From Parabacteroides chongii (lineage in GTDB: Bacteria; Bacteroidota; Bacteroidia; Bacteroidales; Tannerellaceae): DNA of 64,000 nt. Shown here in pieces: positions 21,501-29,762 of the stretch. The translations under genes were made by a program, and so were the position numbers. The DNA lies in contig NZ_CP120849.1 of NCBI RefSeq assembly GCF_029581355.1, positions 2,388,501 through 2,452,500 of the forward strand, given 5' to 3'. The first letter of the stretch is position 1. Every line of letters begins with the position of its first letter. The notes beneath the pieces were generated by a model that searched no databases, had not been told where the DNA came from, and worked only from the letters and a program-made list of their open reading frames with translations.

Positions 21501-22338
21501 TACTGAGGCAGATCAGGCGGTCGTGTGCCTCGGCATCTTCCTGGTTGACGAAATGCACATCGTTGGTGGCGATCAGCTTGATATTGTGTTTGTGAGCCAG
21601 TTCGATCAAGACCTTGTTCACTTCCTGCTGTTTGGGATACGTGGTGCAGTCGGCATTCGGATCATGTGTCTCGTGCCGTTGCATTTCCAGGTAATAGTCT
21701 TCGCCGAACAGGTTCTTGAACCAGAGGATCGATTCTTCAGCCTTGTCTATCCGGTCATGCATGATATGCTGCGGAATCTCACCTCCGAGACAGGCGGAAC
21801 AGACGATCAGGTCTTCGTGATATTTCTCCAGCAGTTCGTGGTCGATACGCGGACGGCCATAGAAACCTTCGGTCCATGAGATGGAGACCATCTTAATCAG
21901 GTTTTTATATCCCCTCAGGTTTTTAGCCAGCACGATCAGGTGGTAACCGCTACGGTCTTCCTTGGTTGATTTGTTATGCCGTCCGTTACGGGCACAATAA
22001 CACTCGCACCCGATGATGGGCTTGAATATCTTTTTCTTTTCAGCTTCTATCAATCCCGGGATCGCTTCTATCCGAGCCTGTTCGTTAGCGGTAAGTTCTT
22101 CTTTCGCCTTCAGCGTCTTCAGTTCCTTTTCAAGATCCTTGATAGCTCCGAGCGGCTTACCGTTCTTCTTGGAAACTTTATTGAAGAACTCTTTTATACC
22201 GAACATATTCCCGTGATCGGTCACTGCAATCGCGTTCATGCCGTCTTTCTGAGCCTTGTCTATCAAAGCATCGATAGAGGCTTGCCCATCCAGCAGAGAA
22301 TACTGGGTATGGACGTGTAGATGTATAAATGGTTCCAT
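18535..22338 (-). CDS. dnaE: DNA polymerase III subunit alpha
   Basis: 1267 residues, replicative polymerase catalytic subunit. An N-terminal PHP domain ('FIHLHVHTQYSLLDGQAS') is followed by the PolC/DnaE-type palm with catalytic aspartates in PDIDTDFDD (about 501-509), 'VGPGRGSAAGSAV' just before it, the 'GTFQFESAGMQKYL' segment, then tandem HhH-like and OB-fold domains at the C terminus ('GREILLGGIVTDFREGMTKT'). It extends the leading and lagging strands within the Pol III holoenzyme. The gene is monocistronic from a -7 box at 22364-22371. Confidence 0.97.
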   Translation of the reverse strand: MEPFIHLHVHTQYSLLDGQASIDALIDKAQKDGMNAIAVTDHGNMFGIKEFFNKVSKKNGKPLGAIKDLEKELKTLKAKEELTANEQARIEAIPGLIEAEKKKIFKPIIGCECYCARNGRHNKSTKEDRSGYHLIVLAKNLRGYKNLIKMVSISWTEGFYGRPRIDHELLEKYHEDLIVCSACLGGEIPQHIMHDRIDKAEESILWFKNLFGEDYYLEMQRHETHDPNADCTTYPKQQEVNKVLIELAHKHNIKLIATNDVHFVNQEDAEAHDRLICLSTGKDLDDPTRMRYSKQEWMKTTAEMNAIFADIPEVLSNTLEIADKVDFYSIDSGPIMPTFAIPEEFGTEESYRAKLTEQDLFEEFTRDENGKVVLSEEDAKDKIKKLGGYDKLYRIKLEADYLKKLTYDGARECYGEDLSEEVRERLDFELHIMKTMGFPGYFLIVQDFIKAAREELGVSVGPGRGSAAGSAVAYCLGITKIDPIKYDLLFERFLNPDRISLPDIDTDFDDDGRGEVLRWVTEKYGADRVAHIITYGTMATKSAIKDVARVQKLPLSESNRLAKLVPDKIPDMKKFKLKDAINYVPELKEAATGNDPLARDTLKYAQMLEGNVRNTGVHACGVIIGRYDISDVVPVSTAKDKETGEEMLVTQYEGSVIEETGLIKMDFLGLKTLSIIKEAIENIRLTTGEELDIDHISLEDPPTYKLYCEGKTTGTFQFESAGMQKYLKELQPSKFEDLIAMNALYRPGPMDYIPSFIARKQGKEEIKYDIPVMERYLKDTYGITVYQEQVMLLSRLLANFTRGESDALRKAMGKKLIEKMNHLKSKFMAGGQANGYKPETLEKIWGDWEKFASYAFNKSHATCYSWVAYQTAFLKANYPSEYMAAVLSRSLSNIVDITKFMDECKAMGIQVLGPDVNESILKFSVDKDKNIRFGLGAVKGVGESAVQNIIEERKKNGPYKNIFDFVERVNLTACNKKNIESLALAGAFDNFGIQREQFFGETGKGELFLDTLVRYGNKYQMDKSTAANSLFGSDDLSIAIAKPEIPVCQRWSDLERLNKEKELVGIYLSAHPLDEYRIVLTYVCNTGMAELSDRESLKGREILLGGIVTDFREGMTKTGKPYGVVKIEDFTGSGEIALFGNNYIEYSKYCKLGMYLLITARVEPRRWNENELDFNIGSIRLLQDEKDKLIEKISITLPIHDLDEPTVNELSVLIKNNPGQSLLYFRVVDGEHNIAQNFFSQNIRLNVTSKLVEFLQENENIDFKING

Positions 22339-22363
22339 ATATGATTCTTTAATCTCGACCTTA

Positions 22364-22371
22364 CAAAGATA
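22364..22371 (-). promoter_or_regulatory. dnaE -7 box
   Basis: TATCTTTG read leftward, 26 bp before the dnaE start codon. Confidence 0.55.
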
Positions 22372-22420
22372 CTATTTTTGTCTGGAAGAGTGGCGATTTA
22401 ATTGACAATTGATGAATTTG

Positions 22421-22451
22421 GTAAGGGCGGGTTTTATCCCACCGCCCTTAC
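22421..22451 (-). terminator. Hairpin terminator after the HU/small-peptide unit
   Basis: Perfect arms GTAAGGGCGG and CCGCCCTTAC around an 11-base loop, 19 bp after the small-peptide stop codon. It lacks a clear U-tract, so it may act as an RNA end-stabiliser rather than an intrinsic terminator. Confidence 0.55.
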
Positions 22452-22469
22452 AATAGCTTCAGCCTGATC

Positions 22470-22640
22470 CTAAGGGACAGGTGTAAATAGAGTGTGATCC
22501 CTTTCCTTGCCAGGCGGAGCAGCAGGGCTAGGATACGTTTGAGTGACGGTAGTTGCTTCATCATCTGTCGATGGTTTAAAGTGAAACAAAAAGTTCAGCA
22601 ATGCAAGAATAAATTCGATGATTCGTTTGAATTTGGACAT
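22470..22640 (-). CDS. Small hypothetical protein, 56 residues, downstream of HU-related gene
   Basis: Starts MSKFKRIIEFILALLNFLFH, a basic start followed by a hydrophobic helix, then a polar, proline-rich tail ending FTPVP. It is 38 bp after the stop of the HU-related gene on the same strand and is followed by a hairpin at 22421-22451, so it is probably co-transcribed. In many Bacteroidetes the long HU-related gene is followed by a very short membrane-anchored 'smalltalk' type peptide; this may be a diverged member, but similarity is only in position and layout. No function is known. Confidence 0.55.
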   Translation of the reverse strand: MSKFKRIIEFILALLNFLFHFKPSTDDEATTVTQTYPSPAAPPGKERDHTLFTPVP

Positions 22641-22678
22641 CTTTTTTTAAGTTTATAAGTGAATGATTTAAAGAAAGG

Positions 22679-23122
22679 TTACTCAATGACCGGACGGTCA
22701 TCTTCCCCGTCGCCTCCGGACTGCTCCGGTTCCTTGCCGATGCGTTCGAGGCTGACCTTTTCGATCATCGCCCGCAATTTCGTGCCCGGTGTGAAGATGA
22801 TCTTCGGCTTGCGGATCATGCTTGCCTGAAAATCCTTTTCTGCAACCGTTCCCGAACTGCCGATCGAGAGGCGGAAATTCCCCAGCCTGCCCAACTGTAC
22901 GACCTCGTTGCGCAGCAGCGATTCTTCCATGGCACGCAACAGCCCGCGCACTACCAGTGAAACATCGCCGTCGCTCGCCGTCGAACGATCGGCTACTACG
23001 TCACAGATCGAATCGAAATCCATTGTGCCGCTGACCGGAGCCGAGGCATAATACCGCTTGGCATCCGCTGCCGCTCCTTTTGTAAGGTCCTTTTTCTGGA
23101 CCAGCTTGTACTTTACTGACAT
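22679..23122 (-). CDS. HU-related DNA-binding protein (long Bacteroidetes type)
   Basis: 147 residues. The central part is an HU/IHF fold ('LRNEVVQLGRLGNFRLSIGS', 'KIIFTPGTKLRAMI'), with an N-terminal extension (about 1-45) and an acidic glycine-rich tail ending GDGEDDRPVIE. The same tail is found in the protein at 63416-63862, a paralogue. Proteins of this family bend DNA, but specific targets are unknown. In Bacteroidetes this gene often sits next to DUF4248 and VirE/DUF3987-type genes, as here, commonly near surface-polysaccharide or mobile loci. Confidence 0.85.
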   Translation of the reverse strand: MSVKYKLVQKKDLTKGAAADAKRYYASAPVSGTMDFDSICDVVADRSTASDGDVSLVVRGLLRAMEESLLRNEVVQLGRLGNFRLSIGSSGTVAEKDFQASMIRKPKIIFTPGTKLRAMIEKVSLERIGKEPEQSGGDGEDDRPVIE

Positions 23123-23176
23123 ACTTTTAAATGTTTAAGGGTTAGTGTAATAAGTAGCTCTCTTTGAACTACATTA

Positions 23177-23184
23177 CAAAGATA
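23177..23184 (-). promoter_or_regulatory. -7 box of the HU-related gene
   Basis: TATCTTTG read leftward, 55 bp before the start codon at 23122. Confidence 0.5.
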
Positions 23185-23334
23185 ATATATGCTTTGTTTC
23201 TCACCGGAAGCTGCCGGATGGTAGGGAATGATCAGTATGTATTTCTTTTTCTGTAAATAGTTGTCTTTCGGAGGATAACGTATGGATATTATACGTATAT
23301 TGTAGTCACTTAATTGTCTAAAAAATAAAACAGT

Positions 23335-23571
23335 ATGGACGGTAAAAAAAGAGAAATGTCTCCCTGGGGGAGAGCGTATGGGGTAACGGAATTTGCCCAA
23401 TTGTATTTTCCGGGTCAGACACCGGTGATTGCCTATAAACGTATGTGGGAATGGATACGCACTTCCCGCGGGCTGAAAGCGAAGCTCGAAGCCGCAGGAT
23501 GGGTAAAGTTTCAGAAATTGTATACGCCGAAGCAGGTCTCCGTATTGATAGACCATTTGGGAGAACCCTGA
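23335..23571 (+). CDS. DUF4248-like small protein
   Basis: 78 residues, basic and aromatic: 'GRAYGVTEFAQLYFPGQTP' and 'AYKRMWEWIRTSRGLKAKLE'. The layout resembles a winged or plain helix-turn-helix and matches the DUF4248 family as I remember it. It is divergent from the HU-related gene and only 25 bp upstream of the primase-like gene, so the two are likely co-transcribed. A DNA-binding or accessory role for the next gene is possible but unproven. Confidence 0.7.
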   Translation: MDGKKREMSPWGRAYGVTEFAQLYFPGQTPVIAYKRMWEWIRTSRGLKAKLEAAGWVKFQKLYTPKQVSVLIDHLGEP

Positions 23572-23596
23572 TCAGGTGTCATTAAAAATTTGTTTC

Positions 23597-25981
23597 ATGA
23601 GTGAATTGAAAAAACAACAAGTGGAATGCTCATTCTTTGAATCGGCATTCAAGACAGCGGTCTGCGCAACCATCTTTTTGGATGATTACCTTGCCGGAGT
23701 AAAGAACGGAAAGCACAAGGCTGCCGTCGAACGTTTGCGCGGCTATTTGGCAGCCCACGATGCGGAACATGCCGAGAGCACGAAGAAGCGTCTGCCCCTG
23801 CTGGTGGCGGGCGGCGTGATGGAAGGTGGCCGTAAACTGGAGCACATGGTACGTTACAGCCAGTGCGTGCCGATCGACCTGGACGATGTGCCGGGGTCGG
23901 CGCTTGATTTTCTGCATCAGGCGGAGGCTCTCGATTATGTGAAGGCGGGACATGTCAGTCCTTCGGGTACGGGTGACAAACTGTTTGTGCTGGTGGATAG
24001 CTCTTTGGCAGACCATCAGTCGGCATTCGGGTATGTGAGCCGGATGATCGAACACGACCTTCCGGGCGTGAAAGTGGACATTTCGGGCAAAGACGCCAAC
24101 CGCGGCTGCTTTGCGGGTTACGATCCGGAGGCTTTCTATAAGGAGGAATCGCGCGTGGTGCATATCCCTGTCGAAGAACTGAGGGCTGAAAAGCAACAGG
24201 CAGCTCCGGCAGCCCGCCCTTCCGCACATGTGACGGGGCAACCGGTAAAGACGACGTTGTCGAATTATATCGACCGTTTCGAATCGGATAACTCTTTTAT
24301 GGACGGAGGCCGCCACAGCTATCTGGTGAAGTTGGCTTCAGCGCTGAACAGTGCCGGTTTTGCGGAGTATGAGGTGGAGTCCGAATGCCTGCGCCGCTAC
24401 TCGGAACCGGGTTTTCCGGAGAAAGAAATCCGGGGCATCGTGGCGGATATCTACCAGCGTTATCGCGGGGCGCACGGATCGAATCCCTGGACTCCACCTG
24501 TGCCTCCTTCCAGGCCGGCGAGTCTCAACAGTCTCACAAGTCTCACCCCTCTTCCTGAAAATCAGGCATCTGAAGAATTGTCTCCTATGGGCTTTGATAT
24601 TGAGCCGGATGAAGCATGTTTGCCCCACTTCGACAAGGCTGTTCTGGACCGTCTTCCGGGACTGCTTTTGGACGTTCTCAAAACGTCCGGCGACGAGCGT
24701 GAATACGATCTGATGGCGATATCCTCGATCACGATGCTTAGTACCGTGTTGCCCGGTGTCAGCGGCATGTTGAAGAAAACACCTTACAAACCTCCTTTCT
24801 ACACCCTGATCGTTGGTGAATCGGGAAGTGGAAAGGGTTGTATCAGCATGCTCCATAAACTGGTCGACTACTGGCAGGAGTACGTATTGAATAACTCGAA
24901 AGCTTTGGTGAAGGAAGCGAAAAAAGAGAAAGAGGCTTATGAGCTTTACAAGGCGCAGCAGCGTACGGGAAAAGCAAAACTCCCCGCAGGTCCTGTCCCC
25001 GAAGAGCCCGAACCGGTATATGAAAAGCGGCTTCATATGAGCGGCTATACCTCTACGGCGCGTATGATCGAACAGCTGGAGATAAACAAACCTTATGCTT
25101 CGCTGCTCTTCGAGACCGAGCTGGAGTCGGTGAACAATACGATGATGCAGGATTTCGGCGGTTACGGCTATGTCCTGAACCAGGCTTTCCATCATGAGCG
25201 GATCAGTTGTTCTTCGAGAACGAACGGGACTTCTTTTGTGGAAGCTCCCGAACTGGGATTCCTGGCAACCGGTACGCCTGCGATGTTGCAGAAGCTGATC
25301 CCTTCCACCGAAAGTGGGCTTTACAGCCGTCTGTTGATTTACCGCATTGCCGGTCGTACGGATTATCAGCCGCTGACATCGTCGGACGATACGATGAGCA
25401 GTGTGCATTACTTCAACAATCTGGGGTTGCGTGTGTTCGATATGGCGGTACACCTGGAGAAATCGCACACGTTCGTGTCTTTCTCCGATAAGCAGCGTAA
25501 ACGTCTCGACCGTTACTTTGAACGTGAATATTATAATGTACGCGTATTCGGTAACAGCGACGTGACTTCGGTGGTGCTGCGCCATCGCCTGATTATTTTC
25601 CGTATTGCCATGACACTGACGGGGATACGTAAAGGAGAAAGCCGTAGCATGGAGGAAGATATCGAGATTTCGGACGATGATTTCGAAATAGCTTTCCATA
25701 TCGGTACGCGTTGCCTGCGTCATTCGTTGCTGGTGAGCACCAGTCTGAAGCACAGCGATGCGGATCAGCATCACAAATTGCCGGATGCACAGGTCGGCCT
25801 GTTCGACGCGATGCCCGACGAGTTCAAAACGGCAGAGGTTTTGACCGAGGCGAGCGTCCGGGGAATCAGCCGTGCGAGCGTATTCCGTATGTTGAAAAAT
25901 GCCCAGCTATATGGTTTAGTTGAGTTAGTATCAATAGGTTGCTACCGGAAGACGGAAAAAGGCAAGCATGTTAAAAATTGA
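23597..25981 (+). CDS. VirE-N/BT4734-like and DUF3987 protein (primase/helicase-like)
   Basis: 794 residues from ATG 23597; a GTG 21 bp earlier is in frame but adds nothing recognisable. The N-terminal 200 residues resemble the BT4734/VirE N-terminal domain, a primase-polymerase-like fold ('VPIDLDDVPGSALDFL', 'VSPSGTGDKLFVLVD'). A linker holds SLNSLTSLTPL, encoded by 9-bp repeats. The DUF3987 part has a P-loop GESGSGKG (407-414) and 'ASLLFETELESVNNTM' as a possible Walker B region. The C-terminal end is a helix-turn-helix-like 'ASVRGISRASVFRMLKNAQL'. Function in cells is unknown; related genes occur in plasmid and phage replication contexts. A 28-bp inverted repeat spans from inside the gene to just past its end. 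Confidence 0.8.
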   Translation: MSELKKQQVECSFFESAFKTAVCATIFLDDYLAGVKNGKHKAAVERLRGYLAAHDAEHAESTKKRLPLLVAGGVMEGGRKLEHMVRYSQCVPIDLDDVPGSALDFLHQAEALDYVKAGHVSPSGTGDKLFVLVDSSLADHQSAFGYVSRMIEHDLPGVKVDISGKDANRGCFAGYDPEAFYKEESRVVHIPVEELRAEKQQAAPAARPSAHVTGQPVKTTLSNYIDRFESDNSFMDGGRHSYLVKLASALNSAGFAEYEVESECLRRYSEPGFPEKEIRGIVADIYQRYRGAHGSNPWTPPVPPSRPASLNSLTSLTPLPENQASEELSPMGFDIEPDEACLPHFDKAVLDRLPGLLLDVLKTSGDEREYDLMAISSITMLSTVLPGVSGMLKKTPYKPPFYTLIVGESGSGKGCISMLHKLVDYWQEYVLNNSKALVKEAKKEKEAYELYKAQQRTGKAKLPAGPVPEEPEPVYEKRLHMSGYTSTARMIEQLEINKPYASLLFETELESVNNTMMQDFGGYGYVLNQAFHHERISCSSRTNGTSFVEAPELGFLATGTPAMLQKLIPSTESGLYSRLLIYRIAGRTDYQPLTSSDDTMSSVHYFNNLGLRVFDMAVHLEKSHTFVSFSDKQRKRLDRYFEREYYNVRVFGNSDVTSVVLRHRLIIFRIAMTLTGIRKGESRSMEEDIEISDDDFEIAFHIGTRCLRHSLLVSTSLKHSDADQHHKLPDAQVGLFDAMPDEFKTAEVLTEASVRGISRASVFRMLKNAQLYGLVELVSIGCYRKTEKGKHVKN

Positions 25982-26017
25982 AAACGGGGGGTGAGACTTA
26001 TGAGACTCGTGAGACTC
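24520..26017. repeat. 28-bp imperfect inverted repeat pair enclosing the 3' part of the primase-like gene
   Basis: The left arm 24520-24547 reads as three 9-bp AGTCTCAnn units; the right arm 25990-26017 is its reverse complement with TGAGACTnn units, 25 of 28 positions matching. The left arm is inside the coding sequence (SLNSLTSLT linker) and the right arm starts 9 bp after the stop codon. The enclosed segment is about 1.44 kb. Confidence 0.75.
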
Positions 26018-26499
26018 ATTAACATTTCACCGTCTGAAACCGTTCTTTTCCTGAATGGATGGTAATCGGCTCGAAAACGAGTAGGCATCGGGGTTCTGAC
26101 GGGTAGGCATCCGTTTGAAAGGTGACCGGCAAAAGGGTCAAAAATGCCTTTTTTGAAAGGGCTCGAAAACTGTATTCTAGGAATTGAATATCAAACATCG
26201 AAGGCTCGAAAAACTATGACTAAAATAATCGTTCCTTTTTTCTCGCCAGCAAATTTACGACATTCTTTCAAACCTCCAATCATTTCATCAATATTTTTTC
26301 CAAATCTATCTTCTTTCTTATCAACGCATTATAAAAGTGAGTACGAAATTCACACTTTTTGACACGAAGTTAAAAAAGGCTCGAAAACATGACTAGAAAA
26401 AAGGAACGTTTAAACTAGTCATTTAACAGTTGATGACATTTAAACGACATAGAACAGGACTTTTATATAACACTATTATTAATATTAAATTTATTGATT
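26018..26499 (+). promoter_or_regulatory. Long repetitive leader of the putative S-layer gene
   Basis: No convincing gene is seen in these 480 bp. GGCTCGAAAA occurs four times (26068, 26160, 26203, 26378); the last two copies extend into ATGACTA-containing flanks. GGTAGGCATC is repeated near 26080 and 26102. A perfect 12-bp inverted repeat, CGTTCCTTTTTT (26230-26241) and AAAAAAGGAACG (26397-26408), would form a large stem. CGTTTAAA and TTTAAACG face each other at 26407 and 26439. I could not place a -7 box with confidence. The layout suits a structured 5' leader of a very abundant mRNA. Confidence 0.45.
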
Positions 26500-29466
26500 A
26501 TGAACAAAAAGTTTTCTACTTTCTTAGTTTCTGCCTTATTAATGGGGGGAGCTTGGTTTGGAAACCTGAATGCTCAAACTTTTGTTGCGAATAATTTTGC
26601 AGGAGCAACGGAAGGAGAGTATTATGTCTTGAGAATTAATGCAGACAAAGATGTGACTGCAGCAGCGACGTGGCAAAATGGCTCAATTGAAGTAAAAAAT
26701 GGTAATTTATCTTATTTAGCGTCAGGTGTTGAAGCTACTAACCTGTGGAAAGTAGTCCCTGTAAAACAAAATGGAATAATTACTGGTTATTCTTTGGTAA
26801 ATGCAGAAGGAAAGAAGCTTGCTTTTAAAGAAAAAGAAAGTTCTTATGTTTACGATGCAGCCGGCGATATTAATGTGTTTGAGTTTAATGGCATTCAAGT
26901 TAGGGCTGTTGGTGTGGTTGATGAATTGTATCTGGCTTGGGATAATAATAACAGTGTACCTGTATTGTCAAAAGCAATTGATGTTGATAAAACTGATATT
27001 ATCAACTTAACTTTCGGTGTCTATTCTGTGGATCCTTCAGCAATCACACGTACGGATTTAAATAATAAACTGAAGAGTGGTTTCGGTTTAGGTATTGGTT
27101 ATCTGAAAGATGGCAAAGCTGATAAGTTTACTGAATACACGCTGAAAGGTGGCGAGGCTTTTGCTGGTACTTTGAAAGCGAACGATAAGATTACTGATAA
27201 TACAAATCCGGGTGTTACATTTACTGCTTTGGTTGATAATACAGAATCTTATTTGTATAATGCAAATGCTAAGAAGTTTGTTGTATTATTGAATCAGAAA
27301 TGGAGTAAACAGAATACTGATTTGGTTCCTGCAGCTGGTGATATGCTGAAAGGTTATAAATTTGGTTTGATGACAGCAAAAGAGTTGATTGAAGCATTAA
27401 AAGCTGATGCAAAAGAAACTGATGCTGCTAAAAAAACAATCAAATCTTATGTATTCCGCATCTCACAGCCGAATGTAGTTATTGATGAACCGTTGGAGGT
27501 TGCTGTTAAGATAGATACTGAGTGGGCTGAATTATTGGTTGCAGAAGTTGACGGTAGCTATTTGCTGACAACAGCAAAAGCTTCTACTGTAGACAAGAAA
27601 GCTGACTATGCATCAACTACTTATGTTAAATTCGGTCAAGGCAACAACTTTGATGCATCTAAATATTATGGATATGCAATCAATATCAAGGGAGTAAAGG
27701 GTACTAATAATGGTAAGACATTGGTTCCTAATGCAACAACTGCAACATGGGAAAATGCAGATTATGTAGCTTTCTCTAAACCGGAAGGACAGTGGATCAT
27801 CACTGAAGATGTAAACGGATTGGCATTGACAAACCGTGAAACGAAAACTGTATCAGATTTTGCAATTGGTTCTTTACGTCATAAATCAGGTGATGTATAT
27901 TACAGTGATGATAGTGAATATGAAATTACAAAAGTTATTGAATTAGGAGGCGAATCATTTGCTTATTATGGTAATTATAAGCAAGATGATGCAAACAATG
28001 GTAATGCTCAGACATATGCTATTACTTTGGTAAACAAGGTGACTGGTAAACTGAACTACGTAGGTTTCGATGGTGAAGGTAAAGTGGTTTTGACTGACAA
28101 TGCTGCCGCTGCTATCAACTTCAATATGAAAAAAACGGCTACGACTGACATTATGGGAGACGATGGTAAAATCAAATCCGAAAAAGCAACGGACTTATTC
28201 CGTATTACCAATGATATCATGGTTTACAATAAAGACGATGAAGCATGGGAGTTGAAGGAGGATGGAGATACAATCAGCTATTATCGTTATGAACTGGAAT
28301 ATAATGGTAAGTATTTGGCTACATCTGGCGATAAATTGGATTTGATTACAGAATCGGAGACTGTTTCAGCAGACAACTATGTTGTTAAATTCAAAGAAGG
28401 AACAACTGTAAATGTTATTAATGTAGAAGATACCGATGCTGATAATGTAACAAATGCAGAAGAATTGTTGGATGAGAACATGCTATACTTTGATTTCAAC
28501 TATGCAGAGTTGAGACAAGCTAAAAATATCTATAATTGGGTTGCTAATGCTCAGTTGGAAATGTTAGGCAATGCTCCGGCTGTTTATCGTACGATCGCTG
28601 CTCCTGACACATTGGAGTTCTTCCGTACAGAATATGCTGATGAGTTCTTGTTCGAACATGGCGAATTCCTGGGTATGACTTACAACCGTGAAAAATATAA
28701 CCCGTCTATCTTTGTAGATACAGCTTATGTTCGTGGAGAAACAAAGAAACCGTTCTATATGTTGGCTGTAGGTGTAGACAAAACAGATGCTACACAAAAA
28801 TGCCCGATCTGTGGTAAGGAAGATTGTGAACATGCAGAAGAAATTCCTGGAATGATCGCTGCTCGTTACCTGGTATCATTCACAGACTCTGTGGCTGCTC
28901 ACCGTGCAGAATTGAACAACAAGTTCTATTATGCAGGAACTACAATGACTAAATTAGGATTTGTTCCGGCTGTACATCATGTAGATACTTTGGTTATCGA
29001 AACTCCGTCTAAGAAAGTATTGGTAGGTGATCAGAAGATCAATCCGGCTAAATTCGCTTTCCGTATCGTGGATGCAGAAACAGAAGATTTCGTAATCGAA
29101 ACAGCTCTTCGTAACAGCTTGTCTGACGCCTCTCAGGGTTACAAGATCGCTTATGTAAAATGGCATAACGGTTGTCCTGTATTGACTGAAAAACTGAATG
29201 AAGCTGAAGTCTTCAATGTACGTGAAACATCAGAAACTCCGACAGCTAACGACGAAATCTCAACTGAAAGTGTATCGGTAATTGCTACAGACGGCGCTGT
29301 TATCATCAAGGGTGCTGAAGGCAAGAAAGTCGCTATCAGCAATGTACTTGGTCAGACAGTTGCTAACACAATGATCACTTCAAGTGAAGCAACAATCTCT
29401 GTTCCTGCAGGTATCGTTGTAGTAGCCATAGAAGGCGAAGCTGCTGTAAAAGCAATCGTAAAATAA
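26500..29466 (+). CDS. Putative S-layer / surface protein with C-terminal sorting-like domain (DUF6383-like)
   Basis: 988 residues from ATG 26500 (a TTG 6 bp earlier is in frame). Signal peptide MNKKFSTFLVSALLMGGAWF then GNLNAQ. The long body is acidic, low in cysteine, rich in Asn, Thr, Ala and Lys, with repeated 'YYRYELEYNGKYL', 'AYYGNYKQDD' type beta-strand blocks. One cysteine cluster, CPICGKEDCEH, near residue 770 looks metal-binding. The last 75 residues (ESVSVIATDGAVIIKGAEG onward, with 'VAISNVLGQTVAN') resemble the type IX-like or DUF6383 C-terminal domain of Parabacteroides surface proteins. It is probably exported as a cell-surface layer component; this is inferred from size, composition and C-terminal domain. 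Confidence 0.7.
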   Translation: MNKKFSTFLVSALLMGGAWFGNLNAQTFVANNFAGATEGEYYVLRINADKDVTAAATWQNGSIEVKNGNLSYLASGVEATNLWKVVPVKQNGIITGYSLVNAEGKKLAFKEKESSYVYDAAGDINVFEFNGIQVRAVGVVDELYLAWDNNNSVPVLSKAIDVDKTDIINLTFGVYSVDPSAITRTDLNNKLKSGFGLGIGYLKDGKADKFTEYTLKGGEAFAGTLKANDKITDNTNPGVTFTALVDNTESYLYNANAKKFVVLLNQKWSKQNTDLVPAAGDMLKGYKFGLMTAKELIEALKADAKETDAAKKTIKSYVFRISQPNVVIDEPLEVAVKIDTEWAELLVAEVDGSYLLTTAKASTVDKKADYASTTYVKFGQGNNFDASKYYGYAINIKGVKGTNNGKTLVPNATTATWENADYVAFSKPEGQWIITEDVNGLALTNRETKTVSDFAIGSLRHKSGDVYYSDDSEYEITKVIELGGESFAYYGNYKQDDANNGNAQTYAITLVNKVTGKLNYVGFDGEGKVVLTDNAAAAINFNMKKTATTDIMGDDGKIKSEKATDLFRITNDIMVYNKDDEAWELKEDGDTISYYRYELEYNGKYLATSGDKLDLITESETVSADNYVVKFKEGTTVNVINVEDTDADNVTNAEELLDENMLYFDFNYAELRQAKNIYNWVANAQLEMLGNAPAVYRTIAAPDTLEFFRTEYADEFLFEHGEFLGMTYNREKYNPSIFVDTAYVRGETKKPFYMLAVGVDKTDATQKCPICGKEDCEHAEEIPGMIAARYLVSFTDSVAAHRAELNNKFYYAGTTMTKLGFVPAVHHVDTLVIETPSKKVLVGDQKINPAKFAFRIVDAETEDFVIETALRNSLSDASQGYKIAYVKWHNGCPVLTEKLNEAEVFNVRETSETPTANDEISTESVSVIATDGAVIIKGAEGKKVAISNVLGQTVANTMITSSEATISVPAGIVVVAIEGEAAVKAIVK

Positions 29467-29642
29467 GCAATTATTTAAAATCAAATAATTCTAAATTGTT
29501 TACCGCGTGGTTCATATTGCATGCAACGCACAAAGAGCCAATTACCCTGCGACAGGCGAACAAGCGGTAGATATTAATACTAAAGTAATGAAATAAAGTT
29601 CTTCTGTTCGATCTCTGTGAAGAGCAACAACAGACAAAAAGT
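29467..29642 (+). other. 3' untranslated region of the S-layer-like gene, possible structured RNA
   Basis: Noncoding. TTTACCGCG near 29500 and AAGCGGTAGA near 29563 can pair as an outer stem (TACCGC with GCGGTA) enclosing about 55 bases with GCATGC and other short palindromes. It is upstream of the terminator at 29643, so it would be the mRNA 3' end. No known RNA family recognised. Confidence 0.3.
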
Positions 29643-29679
29643 AAGTCACCTCGGTTTTAGGGTCGGGGTGGCTTTATTT
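29643..29679 (+). terminator. Intrinsic terminator after the S-layer-like gene
   Basis: AGTCACCTCG pairs with CGGGGTGGCT (with G-U pairs) around GTTTTAGGGT, followed by TTATTT. Confidence 0.6.
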
Positions 29680-29762
29680 ACTGATATATGTTCTGTTTTC
29701 TTTCAATTTGCTGAATCATACGTTAATTTCATGAAATAAGTATCATCGTTAGAAAAAAAAAC

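Noticed and set aside
20746..21879. A 377-codon open frame opposite dnaE
   Set aside because: It mirrors the codon structure of dnaE; the sequence has no domain features and dnaE is certain.
24338..25774. A 478-codon open frame opposite the primase-like gene
   Set aside because: Shadow of the sense gene, with no recognisable motifs and a His/Arg-rich composition typical of antisense frames.
26144..26362. A 72-codon frame (MPFLKGLENC...) in the S-layer leader
   Set aside because: No ribosome-binding site, odd composition and overlap with the repeat elements; more likely noncoding leader.
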